In this document: positions 21,051-21,227 of the stretch, piece by piece
Layout of the letters: each line of letters starts with the position of its first letter
Position numbering within the stretch: position 1 is the first letter of the stretch
DNA from: an uncultured Collinsella sp.
Lineage (GTDB): Bacteria; Actinomycetota; Coriobacteriia; Coriobacteriales; Coriobacteriaceae
Direction: 5' to 3'
Length of the DNA: 21,227 nt
NCBI GenBank assembly: GCA_938023705.1
Contig: CALJDJ010000042.1
Span: 1-21,227 of the forward strand
Position numbers and translations under genes: made by a program
The notes under the pieces: model-generated
The model's input: only the letters and a program-made list of their open reading frames with translations
Told to the model about the DNA's origin: nothing
Database searches by the model: none

Positions 21051-21227
21051 CTACTCGTCGTCATCGAGCATGGCGGAACCATCGATGGCGTAAAGCTCGT
21101 CAAACTCCTCAGGCGCAGGCTGATCGGTCAGCTCGACCTCTGACGGAGCATCGTCATCAAACTCAAGCCCGCAGGCAAGGCGGACCTTATGCTCAATCTC
21201 GTCGGCGCAATCGGGGTGTTCGCGCAG
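21051..21227 (-). CDS. recA: Recombinase RecA, C-terminal end (partial)
   Basis: Only the last 58 codons lie in the window; the rest is beyond the right edge. The segment LREHPDCADEIEHKVRLACG matches the C-terminal RecA helix region (LRENPE-x2-xEIE-x-KIR), followed by a very acidic tail ending SAMLDDDE, as is usual for RecA, where the tail tunes DNA binding. The recX gene follows 11 bases after the TAG. The ATPase core is not visible, so the call rests on this segment and the recX neighbour. Confidence 0.85.
   Translation of the reverse strand: MREHPDCADEIEHKVRLACGLEFDDDAPSEVELTDQPAPEEFDELYAIDGSAMLDDDE

Overview
The window looks like a chromosomal segment of a Coriobacteriia actinobacterium, most likely Collinsella or a close relative. 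This is inferred from gene content, not from a database match. It mixes actinobacterial gene order with genes more typical of Firmicutes. The actinobacterial blocks are a PgsA-like gene, a GarA/OdhI-type FHA gene and an FtsR-like MerR gene in a row, and the set recA-recX, miaB-miaA-hflX, lexA, a LysM gene and nrdR. The Firmicutes-like genes are rny (RNase Y), spoVS, DegV and DUF1836. No rRNA, tRNA, CRISPR array or transposase gene was seen.

Layout, left to right. (1) 1-1681, minus strand: a visibly GC-richer lantibiotic-immunity type ABC transporter, with one ATPase and two permeases, the last cut by the window edge. It is preceded by a leader with two overlapping, mutually exclusive hairpins. 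(2) 2078-5892, plus strand: a tightly spaced housekeeping run of CDP-alcohol phosphatidyltransferase, GarA-like FHA protein, FtsR-like MerR regulator, apt and a secreted NlpC/P60 hydrolase, closed by a good intrinsic terminator. (3) 6071-7621: degV and a convergent DUF1836 MerR-like regulator, whose upstream regions share a 15-bp site. (4) trxB (minus), divergent from an MGDG-synthase/UgtP-like glycolipid glycosyltransferase (plus). (5) 10135-10527: a 393-bp non-coding stretch with two long hairpin repeats that share a core but have different stems, each just behind the stop codon of a convergent gene, plus smaller hairpins. (6) dut, nrdR and a LysM membrane protein (minus), divergent from lexA and a coupled DUF1624 membrane protein (plus). 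The divergent region holds three SOS boxes spaced exactly 28 bp apart. (7) hflX, miaA and miaB (minus, chained by one-base TAATG overlaps), then spoVS, a stand-alone GHKL ATPase and rny. (8) recX and the 3' end of recA.

Functional themes. The right half joins DNA-damage response (recA, recX, lexA, a LysM protein that is a candidate SOS division inhibitor), nucleotide-pool control (dut, nrdR) and RNA metabolism (miaA, miaB, hflX, rny). The left half concerns the cell envelope and lipids (phosphatidyltransferase, NlpC/P60, DegV fatty-acid binding protein, glycolipid synthase) and a phospho-regulated FHA switch.

The least explained items are the twin 3' hairpin elements, the shared degV/DUF1836 site, the nrdR start codon inside a 12-bp inverted repeat, and the GHKL ATPase placed between rny and spoVS.
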